NCBI GenBank assembly: GCA_916613615.1
Contig: OU744725.1
Coordinates: 52,013,575-52,077,574 of the forward strand
DNA length: 64,000 bases
DNA from: Steromphala cineraria
Lineage: Eukaryota > Mollusca > Gastropoda > Trochida > Trochidae
Direction: 5' to 3'
Below, piece by piece: positions 11,880 through 23,797 of this stretch. Every line of letters begins with the position of its first letter. The stretch's first letter is position 1. The notes beneath the pieces were generated by a model. That model was given only the letters and a program-made list of their open reading frames with translations. It did no database searches and was not told the DNA's origin. A program made the position numbers and the translations under genes.

Positions 11880-12030
11880 AAGACTTAGTCTGTTATACAG
11901 ACCCTAAAGCGAAAAAATTAAACGAGCCTTCTTAAGTCTAGACAATGTTGGCAAGTCTAGATGCCTCATCTTTAGTGTTCAGGGTTCCTTTTTATTTTAA
12001 TATCAAATATTTGAAATTAAAATTTTAGTA
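11880..12030. repeat. Dispersed repeat, copy 1 (partner at 52907-53075)
   Basis: Shares CTTAGTCTGTTAT..AGACCCTAAAG, GAGCCTTCTT..AAGTCTAGAC, AATGTTGGCA..TCTAGAT, GGGTTCCTTTTT and ATATCAAATAT..AAAATTTTAGT in the same order and orientation with the sequence at 52.9 kb. Family not recognised. Confidence 0.75.
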
Positions 12031-12099
12031 CAAAAAAACTTTTTTTCAGGGACTATATGTTAGTCTATGTAAGATTAATTGAGCAAAATTGTAAAATTG

Positions 12100-13360
12100 T
12101 GTCTTTTTAAGTCATCACATACATGTTCTTATTAAAAAAACATTAATCAGGAGTCTGTTGCAAAAAACTATGATTAAAGTCTGGCACTTGGGTGTACGTC
12201 CGGTCTTTAGTCCAGGATGTTGAGGTCACGTGTCGGGTCACGTGTTACTGGTACACGTGAAGTAAAAATCCGCTTCCTGCTGTAATATGTACACAGGTCA
12301 ATGATTAAAGATATAACTCAAATACTGTTACACAACAGGTGTAGCAATCACTTAAACTTTCTAATGACTAAATCTTGTAGGTTCATCTAAGCCCGGGTTC
12401 ACACCACCAAGCCTATAGACCAAATCCCTGAGATCGTTTCTGCTCAGGCTGTTTTCTTTTATTTATGTATATTTTCTATAGGGGCGAGGTACTATATGAC
12501 CTTTACCGTTGTCCTCTTTTACACTTAAGCAAGTGTGTCGTCTCTTTAAAATGACGTCAGTGAAATCAATCAATCAATTCTTTATGTCGATATGTAGGCC
12601 ATCGAGTCCATATACATGTTCATACATATATCATACTCGTAACCCAAAACAAAAACGTTCTTTGCAACTACACTCATGTGTATAAGGAACTATACCATAT
12701 AAATGTACAATTGTATATAGTATAAGTAAACAGGCCTACTTCATGTCTTCTGTAGCTAACTGAACTTACATGTAGTCATGAACTTAAAAAAACATCTGTT
12801 CACCTTTGCAAAATATATGGTTTTTGAATATCCTCATCGTATAATTAGAGCCTTTTTGCTAGCTTTCTAGCGTTCTTCAGTATATATGCATTATACGAAA
12901 TCAAATTCCATACAGTTTCACATTGATATGATATTTTATTTATCATAATTCTACATTTCATATTGTTTTAATTTCAATTCCAAACATTCTCGCCCAAACA
13001 TTTTGAAAAAGCTGCTTTAGGACCCATGTGTATTTAACAGATATAATGATAAAAGTGTCATGCTCTGATAAATGCAACTGTGAGAACTTCCTCACAACAC
13101 TCGTGTCTATGGTTGAGATTCAAAGTCTCATTTCACTGACCACATGATTTTGTTATTTGCCCTCTTTAAAATCAAGTGTAATTTCTTTTGCACATGAGTG
13201 TTTATGGCATAATTAAAAATGATGTAAAAGAAACAGATGATAAATCCTGTGCTATACATATAATGAGAGTGTTGAGTCTTTTCGTATAAATTCTGCATTT
13301 TTCATTCCTTATCCATTGTGATTATTAATTTACCGTCATATTTATTATACATATTTTATG
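12100..13360. other. Spacer; no gene seen
   Basis: AT-rich; contains a cluster of GTCACGTG/CACGTG-like sites at 12225-12262 and no supported ORF. Confidence 0.6.
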
Positions 13361-13367
13361 GAATGAA

Positions 13368-13755
13368 TGTAGACAAAGACTCTTTATCATTCCTCTTGAA
13401 GCAGTTGAGATCATAATGAAATCAACATAATTTATATCTATCCTCAGATGATTTATAATGTGATAAAACTTTTGGGATGCAGCACTTTTATTGAATAAAA
13501 GCCATGATGTATGACCCTGTATTAGGATTCAAATGTAAATTAACGTTATCTCTTTCTCCTGATCCTGAGTTAAAAAATTTGACAAACTTTTGGGATGCAG
13601 CTCTTATGTTGAATCAAGTTATTATGTATTGATCTTGTATTAGGAATCAAATGTAAATTAACATTATCTTTATGTCATTATCCAGAGAAAAAATGTGACC
13701 AAACTTTTGGGATGCAGCTCTTATGTTGAGTCAAAGCTTTTATGTATTGACCTTA
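13368..13755. repeat. Satellite-like tandem repeat, ~3 units of ~115-120 bp
   Basis: AACTTTTGGGATGCAGC recurs at about 13466, 13580 and 13700, each followed by TTATGTTGA..TATGTATTGA..TTAGGA..TAAATTAAC..TTATC. The same unit occurs once at 10.2 kb. The preceding GTAGACAAAGACTCTTTAT also matches 10.1 kb. Non-coding. Confidence 0.8.
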
Positions 13756-14827
13756 CTTGCGCTTAGACCTCCAAAACTACAATAACATGCGGCAGCTGCT
13801 GACTATAGATAGTTGTTATAGAGAAATATACAGATTATATTGATTTTACCTGTTAATGTAAGCATACAATAACATAGATATCGTGGTAGGTGTTGACCTG
13901 GATTTTTATAACTCTTTTTGAAATAATATCACTTCAGATTAACAGGAATGGATATTATTTAAAATATTGTCGTTGAAATTGAATATTTCCAATATGCTTG
14001 TGTTGTAAATGATAGTGTAAATTATGAGATTTGTGAAAAGCTTCGATTGTATTTTGAGTATTTATTGATATTGTTTATTTTTTTATATTTCTAAACCTCT
14101 ACCATCTACAAGGAGAACGTATTTATTTTAGTGATGAGAAATAATGATAGGAAAACATATATGTAGCAACGCCCTTGACATTTATTGATAACAATTAGTG
14201 ATTGGTGGCACACTTGCCATTGACACTGAACAATACTTGCAAAATCTATCTTTCAGTAGAAATATATTCACATGTGTCACATGTATCTAATTTTTCTGGA
14301 CAATGCATCTGATTATTGTATTTAACACTTAACTTTGGTGACATATGTGACTTGACTGTCTTTAGTGACCAGTTAAAATGCTTAATGGTTTTGTTCACTA
14401 ATCTGATCCAATGGTAAATGTCTGATATACTACTTAGGCTAAACCCTGACGATCAGGAAATGGGTTGATCGTAATTTCAATCCTAGACATTCTAAATGAA
14501 TTTAGATCAACAGGTTCAATACGATTGTATTACGTCATACTGATGTATGAACAAATTAATCATAGAAATATTATGATACTACATTTTTTACACTAATGTA
14601 CATGCTTTTCGTTTTATGTCCTGGCAGACAGCAAGGTAGGTTATTATTTGAAGGTGAAACTGTCAAGATAAAGGTCATAACTGTGGATGGATATCTTTGG
14701 GAACTGATGAAATATCGTGTTTTATCTTTATCAATGAGAGCAACACTCATGCAAGCTTGGACAAATCTGTACACGTTATCGCATCTTCGTTGTTTGTGTC
14801 TCACCTTTGATAGCGACTTGTCTCCAC

Positions 14828-15178
14828 TTAAAGGGACAGTAGCACGTTTTAGGAGAATATAAATTGATGTCAGAAATGAACATAAATGGAAAGATTAAAG
14901 ACATTGAAAGACAATGCATTCGAACTAAATGAAGCAGTAATAAATCAAATAAATAACGTATTGTTTTTACACAACATAAATTAAAGGTGCTCACACAAAC
15001 ATGACCGCCAAAGGACTTTAGGTGAATCTTTATGCTTTGTTCTCTGACTATGGATGATTTGGTTTTTGTAGTGAGATTTTTGAAACTATCAAATTAGTAC
15101 ATTTAGCATTAACGTTAATTTTTTAGCGAAATATTGAAAATATAGTTTTTTTCCAAAAACGTGCCACTGTCACTTTAA
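14828..15178 (-). mobile_element. MITE family 1 copy, full length
   Basis: TTAA-flanked, TIRs AAGGGACAGTAGCACGTTTT and AACGTGCCACTGTCACTTT (both diverged from consensus). Reverse orientation: ATGACCGCC reads on the plus strand. Confidence 0.9.
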
Positions 15179-15422
15179 ATTAGATATGATGATTAAACAA
15201 TGCCTTGTCAAATAATCCCGATCTACACGGCATTGATTTTATTGGTTTTAGTCTATCGAATACAATATGTGAACTGAAGAGTTGTTCCCGAACAATAATC
15301 ACTCGCCAAAACGCAGCAAACTGCTGTTGTGGACCTTGATGTCAATTTCAGCTCGTGCATCTCGTTGCACGTGCCAACTCAGTGAATTTGGAGTCAAATT
15401 CACGCTGTTGACCGTCGGGGCA

Positions 15423-15626
15423 AAAAAATGATTTAAAGGTGTTCCCACAAATATGGCCGCCAATGGACTACATGTGAATCTTTATAATTTGTTCACTGAC
15501 TGTTATTGGTTTGTGTAATGATATTCTTGACACCACCAAAATACTACATTTAGCATTTACATACAAATGTAGTGAGAAATGTAAATTATTTTTTCAAAAA
15601 CCGTGCTTCATGTAGTTTCCCTTTAA
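15423..15626 (-). mobile_element. MITE family 1 copy, truncated
   Basis: Aligns to the family from AAAATGA..AAAGGTGTTC through ATGGCCGCCAATGG to the terminal CGTGCTTCATGTAGTTTCC. About 160 bp of one end is missing. It sits only 42 bp from the next full copy. Confidence 0.85.
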
Positions 15627-15668
15627 TATGACAATCGAAAATTATATCAAAATCCAAATCAAACTGCC

Positions 15669-16033
15669 TTAAAGGGACAGTAGCAAGTTTTTAGTGGGAA
15701 TATGAGGTGATGTCAGGAAAATGAAAATATATGGTTCCAATTGAAAGACAATGTATTTAAAATAAATGGAGCAGTAATAATTCAAATATATAATGTAAAG
15801 TTTAGCCATGCGATTCCTTTTTCTTACAGAAAAGGAATAAAAGGTGTTCACAAAAAATGGCCGCCAATGGATTTTATGTGAATCTCGTTACTCTGTCCTC
15901 TGACTATGGATGATTGGCTTGTGTAATGAGATTTATGACACTATCAAAATAATACATTGAGCATAAACATACAATTATCAGTGAAAATTTTAAAATATAA
16001 AATTATCAAAAAAACGTGCTACTGCCCCTTTAA
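15669..16033 (-). mobile_element. MITE family 1 copy, full length
   Basis: 365 bp, TTAA on both sides, AGGGACAGTAGCAAGTTTTT start and ACGTGCTACTGCCCCT end. The short ORFs through it are chance. Confidence 0.92.
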
Positions 16034-16313
16034 AAAGCAAACTCCACTTGACGTGGGTGACAAAAGTAACTGAAACTTATGCGAATGTCTCAATTTTAAT
16101 TGTTCTCTCGGTGAAGCCACAGAAAGTGTTGAGTAAGGCAAGGCGTTGTGTACGTCCATACAGCCACACAAGAGGAACACATGTGTCTACTATAACAATG
16201 ACAAATATACAACTACAAATATCGGTTACCTACTTGTGAAAATGATTGAGTCAACAAAGATAACAACACCTGCATGGCTTATGGAAAGTTTTTACTATTT
16301 CTAAACATTTTAT

Positions 16314-16677
16314 TTAAAGGGACAGTAGCACGTTTTTTGGTAATTTTATATTTTAAAAATTTCACTGATAATTGTACGTAATGCTACATGTAAATGCATT
16401 ATTTTGATAGGGTCAAAAATCTCATAACACAAACCAATCATCCTTAGTTAGAGGACAAAGTATGAAGATTCGCCTAAAATCCATGGGCGGCCATTTTGTG
16501 TGAACACCTTTATTCATTTTGTGTAAGAGAAATGAATCGCATGGCTAAACTTTACATTATATATTTGAATTATTACTGCTCCATTTAGTTTAAATACATT
16601 GTCTTTCAATTGGCACCACTAATTTTCATTTTCCTGACATCACCTTATTACCCCTAAACGTGATTCTGTCCCTTTAA
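16314..16677 (+). mobile_element. MITE family 1 copy, full length
   Basis: 364 bp between TTAA sites, interior GGGCGGCCATTTTGTG on the plus strand. One of four copies within 1.9 kb, so a nested hot spot for this family. Confidence 0.92.
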
Positions 16678-16689
16678 GGTTATTAATAC

Positions 16690-18250
16690 AACCATACCAA
16701 TAAATTGATATATTTTGATAAATACTTGTCTTAATTCAGAACACACAAGAAACAGAACTGCAACTAGTGAGATCAATAATATTGTATCTATAGCAGCAAT
16801 ATATACTATCTGGCAGGTAGGTAAAAGTAGGGAACCCAAGGTGAAAATACATAATTTTTGACGAAATACTTATTGCAGACAAATATACATTTGTATATAA
16901 TGTATATTCATTATGTATTTCAATCTTTGATAAGTATGAACACAACAACATAGTTATCGACTGGAACAATAGCAAAATATGATTTTTTCCTTTCATACAT
17001 TTCTAATTGTTTTGTTCCCGAATGGTTTCATATAAAATCAACAACAAAGTATGACATAGACTAAGCAAACACAGTCATGGTTACAACAATCATAGTTGGT
17101 TGAATGCGATGAGTGGCAACCATTTATTTTTGAATTTTAGAATTGTATTATTTGTTAGAAAATAAAATTTTCAACAAGTAAAACTGTTTTAATTGTTTTT
17201 ATAATGGTCTAATTAAAAATATAATAAGATATGGTTCTATATAGGAATCATAGACACAAAAGAGTATCACACTACGAAAAAGCAGATATTTTGACAAGTG
17301 CAAATCGATAAAAGGTAAACTGAAGTGCAAATGAACTATACAACACGTCCTGGAACTAGTGTCACCTTCAATGAGGTCAGGTCTGACTGGAATATATCTA
17401 CATATATATCTACCCATGGAACAAGGTCTAATCTGATACAGCAGGTTTGTTTACTCACCCTATCGTTCAAAGATCGAGTCGGTTAATCATATTAGTTATA
17501 AGTAACATTTAAGCTGACAAGCATGCATGACAACTGGGACGATATTATTTGCATTTAACACTCATGAACAAAAGTAAGAGTACAGAGTGTATAACATGGT
17601 ATTTGTCCATTGGTATTTTGTATTTTGTATTTTTATGGTTAAATCGTTGTATTTCTAAGAAAATGTAAGCACATTTACGTTGAGTCGGCTCCAAAGAGAG
17701 CCTGTCGATTATGCAACAACATGGCGTCATTGGCGTGTCATAACGTCAGAGCATTGTTCGATGACGTCAGATCAATGTTAGTATCAGTCACTAGTTCCAT
17801 TGATTTTGTCACTAGTGACTGACAACACGCTTCATTTAGATCGATAGATTTCGATATGTCACTGCCAATCACATAATCAAATATTTCAATCCTAGTGTTA
17901 ATTGACGGATAAGATATATTGCACGTTTTGATCAACTTTATGTCTCATTTGCCATCACTGAAATATGTAAAACTTGTTTTGTTACATTCAGAGGACATGA
18001 ATATACATACTTATTGGAAATGCGATAGCCCAAAACGTTGATAATTTTGAAGAATAGTTATTAAAATCCATTAAATCCCCATTTGGATTGAAATCCGATT
18101 TTTTTTATCCTTATGACATTGATGAACACTGAAGTTCTTTTCCTTTATTAACCTGATCATATCGACATTGTTGTACTATAAAGCATTGTAAAAGTAATTG
18201 TCCAATTTCGGGAAATTAGTATTTTTCGAATTTATTTTCCTAACCTTTAC
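16690..18250. other. Spacer; no gene seen
   Basis: Only short overlapping chance ORFs on the minus strand. A loose group of CRE-like ACGTCA sites occurs at 17,750-17,770. Confidence 0.6.
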
Positions 18251-18264
18251 CTCTGATTAGTGCC

Positions 18265-18519
18265 TATTCGACTACATCGTCCTACGCAAAGCCTAAAACG
18301 CCAGTTCAGAACTGTCAGTTTTATGCCTTGCTGCATACCCTTGAGTTTTCTGTGCTTGCTCCCTACCTTACTGAAAGCGAAAGCAATAGTCGAATCAGAA
18401 ATTTAAAGCAACTGGGGGTTGCTAACAATCGCTGATAAAACCTCAAGGGTCGGCAGCAAGGCATAAAACATATAATTCAGAAACTGGCGTTTTATGTTTT
18501 GCAAAGGAAGATTCGAATA
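18265..18519. mobile_element. Foldback element, ~90-bp imperfect inverted arms
   Basis: Left arm 18265-18365 (TATTCG.., AAAACGCCAGTT, TTTTATGCCTTGCTGC, ACCCTTGAG) is matched in reverse complement by the right arm ending at 18519. The arms are diverged with small gaps. No ORF. The structure fits an old foldback or MITE-type element. Confidence 0.78.
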
Positions 18520-18937
18520 AAGCAGCTACGCTCAGAACTCACGTTATTTTCCCAGCCTGGGTCATATAGAACCTTCAGCAGTTAACTGCAGTCTGAAATG
18601 TAGGCCGACTTGTCCTTTATAAAAATCATTGTCACGTTTAAGACACTTTTATTACTTACATGTACATACAATCCACAATATACAGTATTTTCTATTGTTG
18701 AAGTCATTAAAATGTATGCATCACAATCCTTTGATGTGATACTTTATGCTTATAAATTGAAATATCTCATTTTCTTAGACTTTTGACTTTTGAACGATAG
18801 TGTTGACATTTCAACATAGTTGAACGTATTCATTGCAAACTCCTTAAAAGTAATATATGTTAGGTTTAAGACACGGTGGTGCAATACATATACAGAACGT
18901 CATACGTGTGCATTTGGGTCGTTTGTATTGAACGAGT

Positions 18938-19004
18938 AGATGTCATGGACGCGGAGGAACAACGAGTTCGAAGAACGAGTTGTTTCTCCGCGTCCATGAC
19001 ATCT
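18938..19004. repeat. Near-perfect 26-bp hairpin
   Basis: Arm 18938-18963 (AGATGTCATGGACGCGGAG..) pairs with 18979-19004, with one mismatch that is G-U if transcribed from the plus strand. Loop of 15 nt contains AACGAGTTC-type direct repeats. The arms are GC-richer than the surroundings. An 85-aa ORF reads across it, but its palindromic composition argues against a protein. Confidence 0.85.
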
Positions 19005-19009
19005 TCGAG

Positions 19010-21600
19010 TATAATATACTCTCTTTTTAACCTTTTTAAAAGTAATTTTGAATTGCTAAAAAAAACCGAGACGTCGCACTGCGCATTGATACATAATGCA
19101 AAGAAGGCGATTACCTATGACACACTCGACTGATGATTTGATACCTCAATTATCTGTTTATTTTCTCATTACTTAGCTTAGTTAAACGTAGGAAGCAATT
19201 TTATCAAGTGTGAAAACTAAATACAGTGATAAAAGTTTATCTTTAGTTATTATTCATAAAGTTCTGAATATGATAAACGTAAGTTCAGGATTCCGAGCGA
19301 CGGGATCCTTTCAAACGACGTCACCATGGAAATGACGTCATAATCGTTGTAGGCTCTGACGTCATAATGGCCCAGTGTCGCTGGCGATGTTCTCGGAGTT
19401 TTGTTTAGGATTTCCTTTTTTATAGTGTTTTGCAGTTTCTTTACTGACGATAACACTAGTTTCTCGCTATATCATTCTTCAATATCATATCAAAAAGGAA
19501 GTTTGTTACCAATGCATTGAGATACGTCAAATCCGGTGTTCTAATTAGGAAAATGATTACATGAGTATATAATAAATTAGAAATACCTTTCTGATAATAT
19601 TGACATGAATTCATGAAAAAAGGATGATAGCTAAAAGAATGAAAAAAGGGAATTTTAAAATAAATCTATGACAAAAATGTTTTAAACATTAAACTGACAT
19701 CAACCGTCGAATTAATTTAGATAAAAATTGTCAGTAGATGAATATATACTATCATTCTCTAATGCATATATATATCTGATATGGTTGGCTAATAACGCCT
19801 AACGTCATTTATTATTTAAAACTACATTAATGCTGCATTACCAATTTATAATGAACTTAGGCTTGCAATCATACCAGACCAAATGATTTGATTGAATAAT
19901 TAATTTTAAACATTAAGGGCATCTTGCTTTGAATAATGTTATTTTACGAGCGAGATGTATTGACGACTAAAATACAGGCCAGATGAAATATACACTAACC
20001 AAAGACAAAAGAAAATGTTTATGTTTTGATAATTAAAATTGAACTCAATCATATTATTATACTTATTGAAAATAATGTTATGGCATTATCATATCGTTTT
20101 AAATTAGGAAAACAATGACAAATCGACCGATGCGTTCCAATTTTTGTCACGAATATGTTCAAATAATTGAATATATGTGAGTTCTTTTACGTCCCTGAAT
20201 ATAGATTTTCTGCTTGTGAAATAACACAGGATTATCGTTTTTCTTTTACAATGTTTACACAGCGAAGGTCTCTCGTACGAGTAAATCTTAGCATATATGC
20301 AAACTTGCTCATAAGAGCAAATATCGCTGTATAATCGATAATCGCCGTATCGATTTTTCAAACTAGTCCTTACCGCATATTTAGAGGATATATATTCCAT
20401 TGTTATTGTCACTAGTGACTGATAACACAGTTTATTTTCATTGATAGATCTCGGTATTGTAACCGCCAATCATATAATAAATTGAAATCTTCGGAGCTGC
20501 ATTTCAATTTCGTGAAAACCTTATCATTCTCACAGAGCTAAGCCACCTGCATTTTTTCTTCAAACACGCTTAAGGCTGTAGATAAAACCACGAAACAGAC
20601 AGAGAAACTTTTCCAAAGCAAACCCTGTTTGATTCGTAACCTAAACCACTTCGCTTCCTTGCATCCTTATTTCATTTCATTCATATTTCAGGTTTCACCG
20701 AGTATGGCGATATCATTATATCAACAAAATGAGGTTGACGGCTGCGTTGTTTGTTCAGTGATGAACACCGACAAGATAGATATATCTGCAAGTATAGACA
20801 TGTATTATCTTCAGGGCTGTCATATCGGGGTTCATAATTTTCATATGAAACCCAAGGTCAGCATATCTCATTTTATTGTGACGTCACGTTATGAACAATG
20901 CTTTGACGTCACGGTTCACCTATGACGTCGCAATCTATACGGCTTCTCCGCCTATCCTGAGAGGTAGATTTTGAGTATTTTTTAAACATTTTGCGACTAC
21001 GGTAATAAACAGAATATTACATTCGTGCCTTGACATACTATGGTTACGACACTCGTGCCTAAGTGTCAGTATGTCCCTTAATCTGGCTCTGGATATAGTA
21101 ATATCTTTGCACTCGTGTCGTATTCAAAGTATGCCATGGACACTCATATAATATGCTCAATTTATTATCCACGGGGTTGAAAATAAGTAGTGTCATATTT
21201 TCAATATGAGCACATGTGCACATATCACTTTTATCTACCGTTGATCGTTTTAGGGCGACTACTCATATATCTACGTTTGTGATGTGATAAAAAACATTGT
21301 TCACGACGTCACTGTCGCCGTCCGTTGCAAGGGAAATGGAACACATTGGAATAGAATCGGTAATAATGAAATTATCACCCTCGGAAGTGTGCCATATGAC
21401 TTGCTCGGGTAATAAAAAAATGTACACTCGTTTGGCAAAAGTCATATGACACATTTCCTCTAGTAATAATCTCTATGTCTCATTTTTTGACGACATTGAC
21501 TTAGCAATATTGTTTGAACTATTTCAAACTTTACAAACACTTCCATCGCTTGCAGACTTGAATGATAACGCATTGCTTAATCGAGATATACCATGTGGGT
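19010..21600. other. Spacer between the ferritin genes with CRE clusters; no gene seen
   Basis: Clusters of TGACGTCA: 19317-19364 (two perfect, one CGACGTCA) and 20879-20930 (two perfect, one TGACGTCG). Several CACTCGTG repeats occur at 21.0-21.15 kb. ORFs up to 121 aa on the minus strand show no recognisable domain. Confidence 0.6.
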
Positions 21601-21620
21601 TCGTACTGAATCAATATGAA

Positions 21621-21850
21621 ACCGGGGACGTAGCTCAGTTGTTGAGTGTTCGCTTGTCACCCGGAAGACCGGGGTTCGATTCCCGTCATTGTAACCAAAA
21701 GACGTTAAAAGGTGGGAGTTGTTGCTGCCTTGCTTGACACTCGGCATTGTAAAAGCAGAATTGAGCATTAACTGGCGCTGCACTGTGGCTGCCTGGTGCT
21801 GACGCACAAAAACAAATTTCCGAAATGAACATGTACTTATGACAATAAAG
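21621..21850 (+). mobile_element. tRNA-derived SINE (Asp-like head)
   Basis: Head GGGGACGTAGCTCAGTTG.. with a TTGTCAC anticodon-loop-like segment (GTC, Asp) and B-box GGTTCGATTCC. Body GACGTTAAAAGGTGGGAG.. / GCTGCCTTGCTTGACACTC then an AATAAAGTGTTAG end. The acceptor stem does not close, so it is a SINE and not a tRNA gene. Confidence 0.82.
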
Positions 21851-22378
21851 TGTTAGTATTTTAGTATAATTGTCACGTGGAATGATATCACTTCTTTCTT
21901 GTTTTTGAAACCAAAGGATTTATTTCACTGAGGTTGTAAGCGCGCATGAAGTTTAACGTGTATGGTTCCCAAACAATTACGCCTTGCTTATTTGACTGTG
22001 ACCAAAACGTAACTACTTATCGAGTGCATTAGGAATCAATTGTTAATGCAGATTTAAAACATTTGTATTTGTTTTCTTAATAAATATGGGTAATGTGCAT
22101 TTTTACACCCTTATGGAGAATCATCCAAAATTAATATATCATTGGTAGCACTGTTAATCTATTTAAATTAATTTTATCAATCTTTTGTTAAGATCAAAAC
22201 ATTTTTTTTTGTGATTTAACTTTTAATTAAAGGATAAAATTAATCAAAACAAAAACTTGTATCCACTTTTTGTCATAATGTTAAAAAAAACGTATCCTGC
22301 ATCTGTGTTTTTTAATAAGATTTTTTAAATAAATGATTCGTCTCTCAATTTTTGTTTTGTAATATGAAGATATATTTC

Positions 22379-22740
22379 TTAAAGGGGCAGTAGCACGTTT
22401 TTAGGGAGAATGTAAGGTGATGTCAGGAAAATGAAAATTACTGGTTCCAATTGAAAGACAATGTATCAAAATGATATATATAAATGAAGCAGAAATAATT
22501 CAAATATATAATGTAAAGTTTTGACATGTGATTCCTTTTTCTAACACATACTGAATTAAAGGCGTTCACACAAAATGGCCGCCAATGAATCTTATGTGAA
22601 TCTTTATGCTTTGTCCGCTGACTATGGATGATTGATTTGTGTTATGACACTATCAAAATAATACATTTAGCATTAACGTACAATTATCAGTGACAATTTT
22701 GAAATATAAAATATACAAAAACGTGCTACTGTCCCTTTAA
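22379..22740 (-). mobile_element. MITE family 1 copy, full length
   Basis: 362 bp between TTAA sites, AGGGGCAGTAGCACGTTTTT at the left and ACGTGCTACTGTCCCT at the right; ATGGCCGCC on the plus strand. About 0.4 kb past the likely 3' end of the second ferritin gene. Confidence 0.93.
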
Positions 22741-23004
22741 ATAATTTTCATGACGTTTTATGTTAAATCAATTGTGAACACTGTTTAAAATATGTTACGC
22801 AAAAATAACCAGAATATCGATGAATGGACACTTCGTCACAGAAAGAGGTTATAAAGCAATTAGTGTTCATACTAAAATACATAAAATTTCCATATTTTGG
22901 ATAAATATGAAAATAACAAAAACACTTTCATCTGCAGACGCACTTGTGAAACAGCGTTAAAAACAATCTACACAAAACACCACAAGAACACGTACAACAC
23001 TTAC

Positions 23005-23062
23005 TCAACGCCGCCATTGACCGAAATATTGCCCAAGCGGCGCTAAACAATAACTCAACAAT
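23005..23062. repeat. Dispersed short repeat core (GAAATATTGCCCAAGCGGCG)
   Basis: CCATTGACCGAAATATTGCCCAAGCGGCGCTAAACAATAAC-type sequence (given in parts: GAAATATTGCCCAAGC, GGCGCTAAACAATAAC). Related versions occur at 28430-28475, 47984-48014 and 48540-48566. It resembles a SINE 3' core seen in molluscs, from memory. Confidence 0.6.
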
Positions 23063-23236
23063 TCAACCATGGGTGGTAAAATATGATGGTATTGATCGCC
23101 CTTGGTGAAGAATTTTATAAGAAAATAATTATGAAGACATAGTTTCAAATGCTTTTATTACAAATTTGAAGGACTAATCAAAACAATTAAAAACTTACAA
23201 TTCAACTTAAAAAATGAAAATGTTCCAACATTGATG

Positions 23237-23242
23237 TTTATT
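23237..23242 (-). terminator. Candidate polyadenylation signal of the L-like ferritin
   Basis: AATAAA on the minus strand about 420 nt past the stop. A second AATAAA lies at 23154-23159. Either would include the tandem hairpins at 23375-23544 in the 3'UTR. Confidence 0.45.
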
Positions 23243-23282
23243 TCTGACTTTTACAAATCAAATATTTCTAGCAATACCAACG

Positions 23283-23576
23283 GGAATTGAGAATACCTCA
23301 TACCCCACATGTCAATTCAAGTTGATATACAATTTATAACTCATTATTTTGCTTTTGTTTTTGGAATACCCATTATCATAAAGTATACACAATGTAGATA
23401 AAAGAATATTACCTACACTCTATATACAATCATACAGAGGGTAGGGAATATTCTTTGAGAATCATAAAGTATATACAATGTAGATAAAAGAATATTACCT
23501 ACCCTCTATACAATCATACAGAGGGAAGGGAATATTCTTTGAGAGTCAGGAATATGTGTAACGTATTCTCAATTCC
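23283..23576. repeat. 14-bp inverted repeat enclosing the tandem hairpins
   Basis: GGAATTGAGAATAC at 23283-23296 and GTATTCTCAATTCC at 23563-23576 are exact reverse complements and bracket the hairpin pair. It may be a ~294-bp TIR element inserted in the 3'UTR. No clear target duplication. Confidence 0.7.
23375..23544. repeat. Two tandem ~85-bp hairpin units in the L-like ferritin 3'UTR
   Basis: Unit 1 is 23375-23460, unit 2 is 23461-23544, about 95% alike by eye. Each folds: AGAATATT..CCTACCCTCT / AGAGGGTAGG..AATATTCT around a loop of ~12 nt. Mismatches in unit 1 (left arm CTACACTCT) and unit 2 (right arm GGGAAGGG) are complementary across units, since the unit 2 left arm pairs perfectly with the unit 1 right arm. 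Confidence 0.9.
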
Positions 23577-23659
23577 TTATGAGCAAAGCATGGCTAAGAA
23601 AGAAGAAGTTCTGCGGAAGCGGAAATATCGGTTTCCTTGGAGGCGACACCAGAACCAGT

Positions 23660-23797
23660 TTAGGCAAGGGTCTCGTGGTCGAACATGTACTCGCCCAGAC
23701 CGGATCCAACCCGTTTGAGGTTGGTCACGTGATCAGACAGCTTCTTGATCATATCGACTTCCTCCTGTAGGAATTCTCCCTCGATGTAATCCATCAT
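23660..23797 (-). CDS. L-like ferritin coding exon 4 (residues 127-171, stop)
   Basis: Encodes [20 protein letters not shown].. to [13 protein letters not shown] and TAA. Asp129 and Glu132 of the three-fold channel are kept; Glu139 replaces the ferroxidase Gln. CTGCAG acceptor. Confidence 0.95.
   Translation of the reverse strand: MMDYIEGEFLQEEVDMIKKLSDHVTNLKRVGSGLGEYMFDHETLA

Noticed and set aside
14571..14862. Overlapping 77-aa and 88-aa ORFs on opposite strands
   Set aside because: Neither shows a domain, and the right end runs into a MITE terminus.
18876..19133. 85-aa ORF across the hairpin
   Set aside because: Its central part is translated from the two arms of a palindrome.
20104..20469. 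121-aa minus-strand ORF
   Set aside because: AT-rich, no domain, codon use like the spacer, CRE-rich surroundings; judged chance.
21621..21692. tRNA-Asp gene
   Set aside because: The 3' acceptor does not match the 5' end and a SINE body follows.
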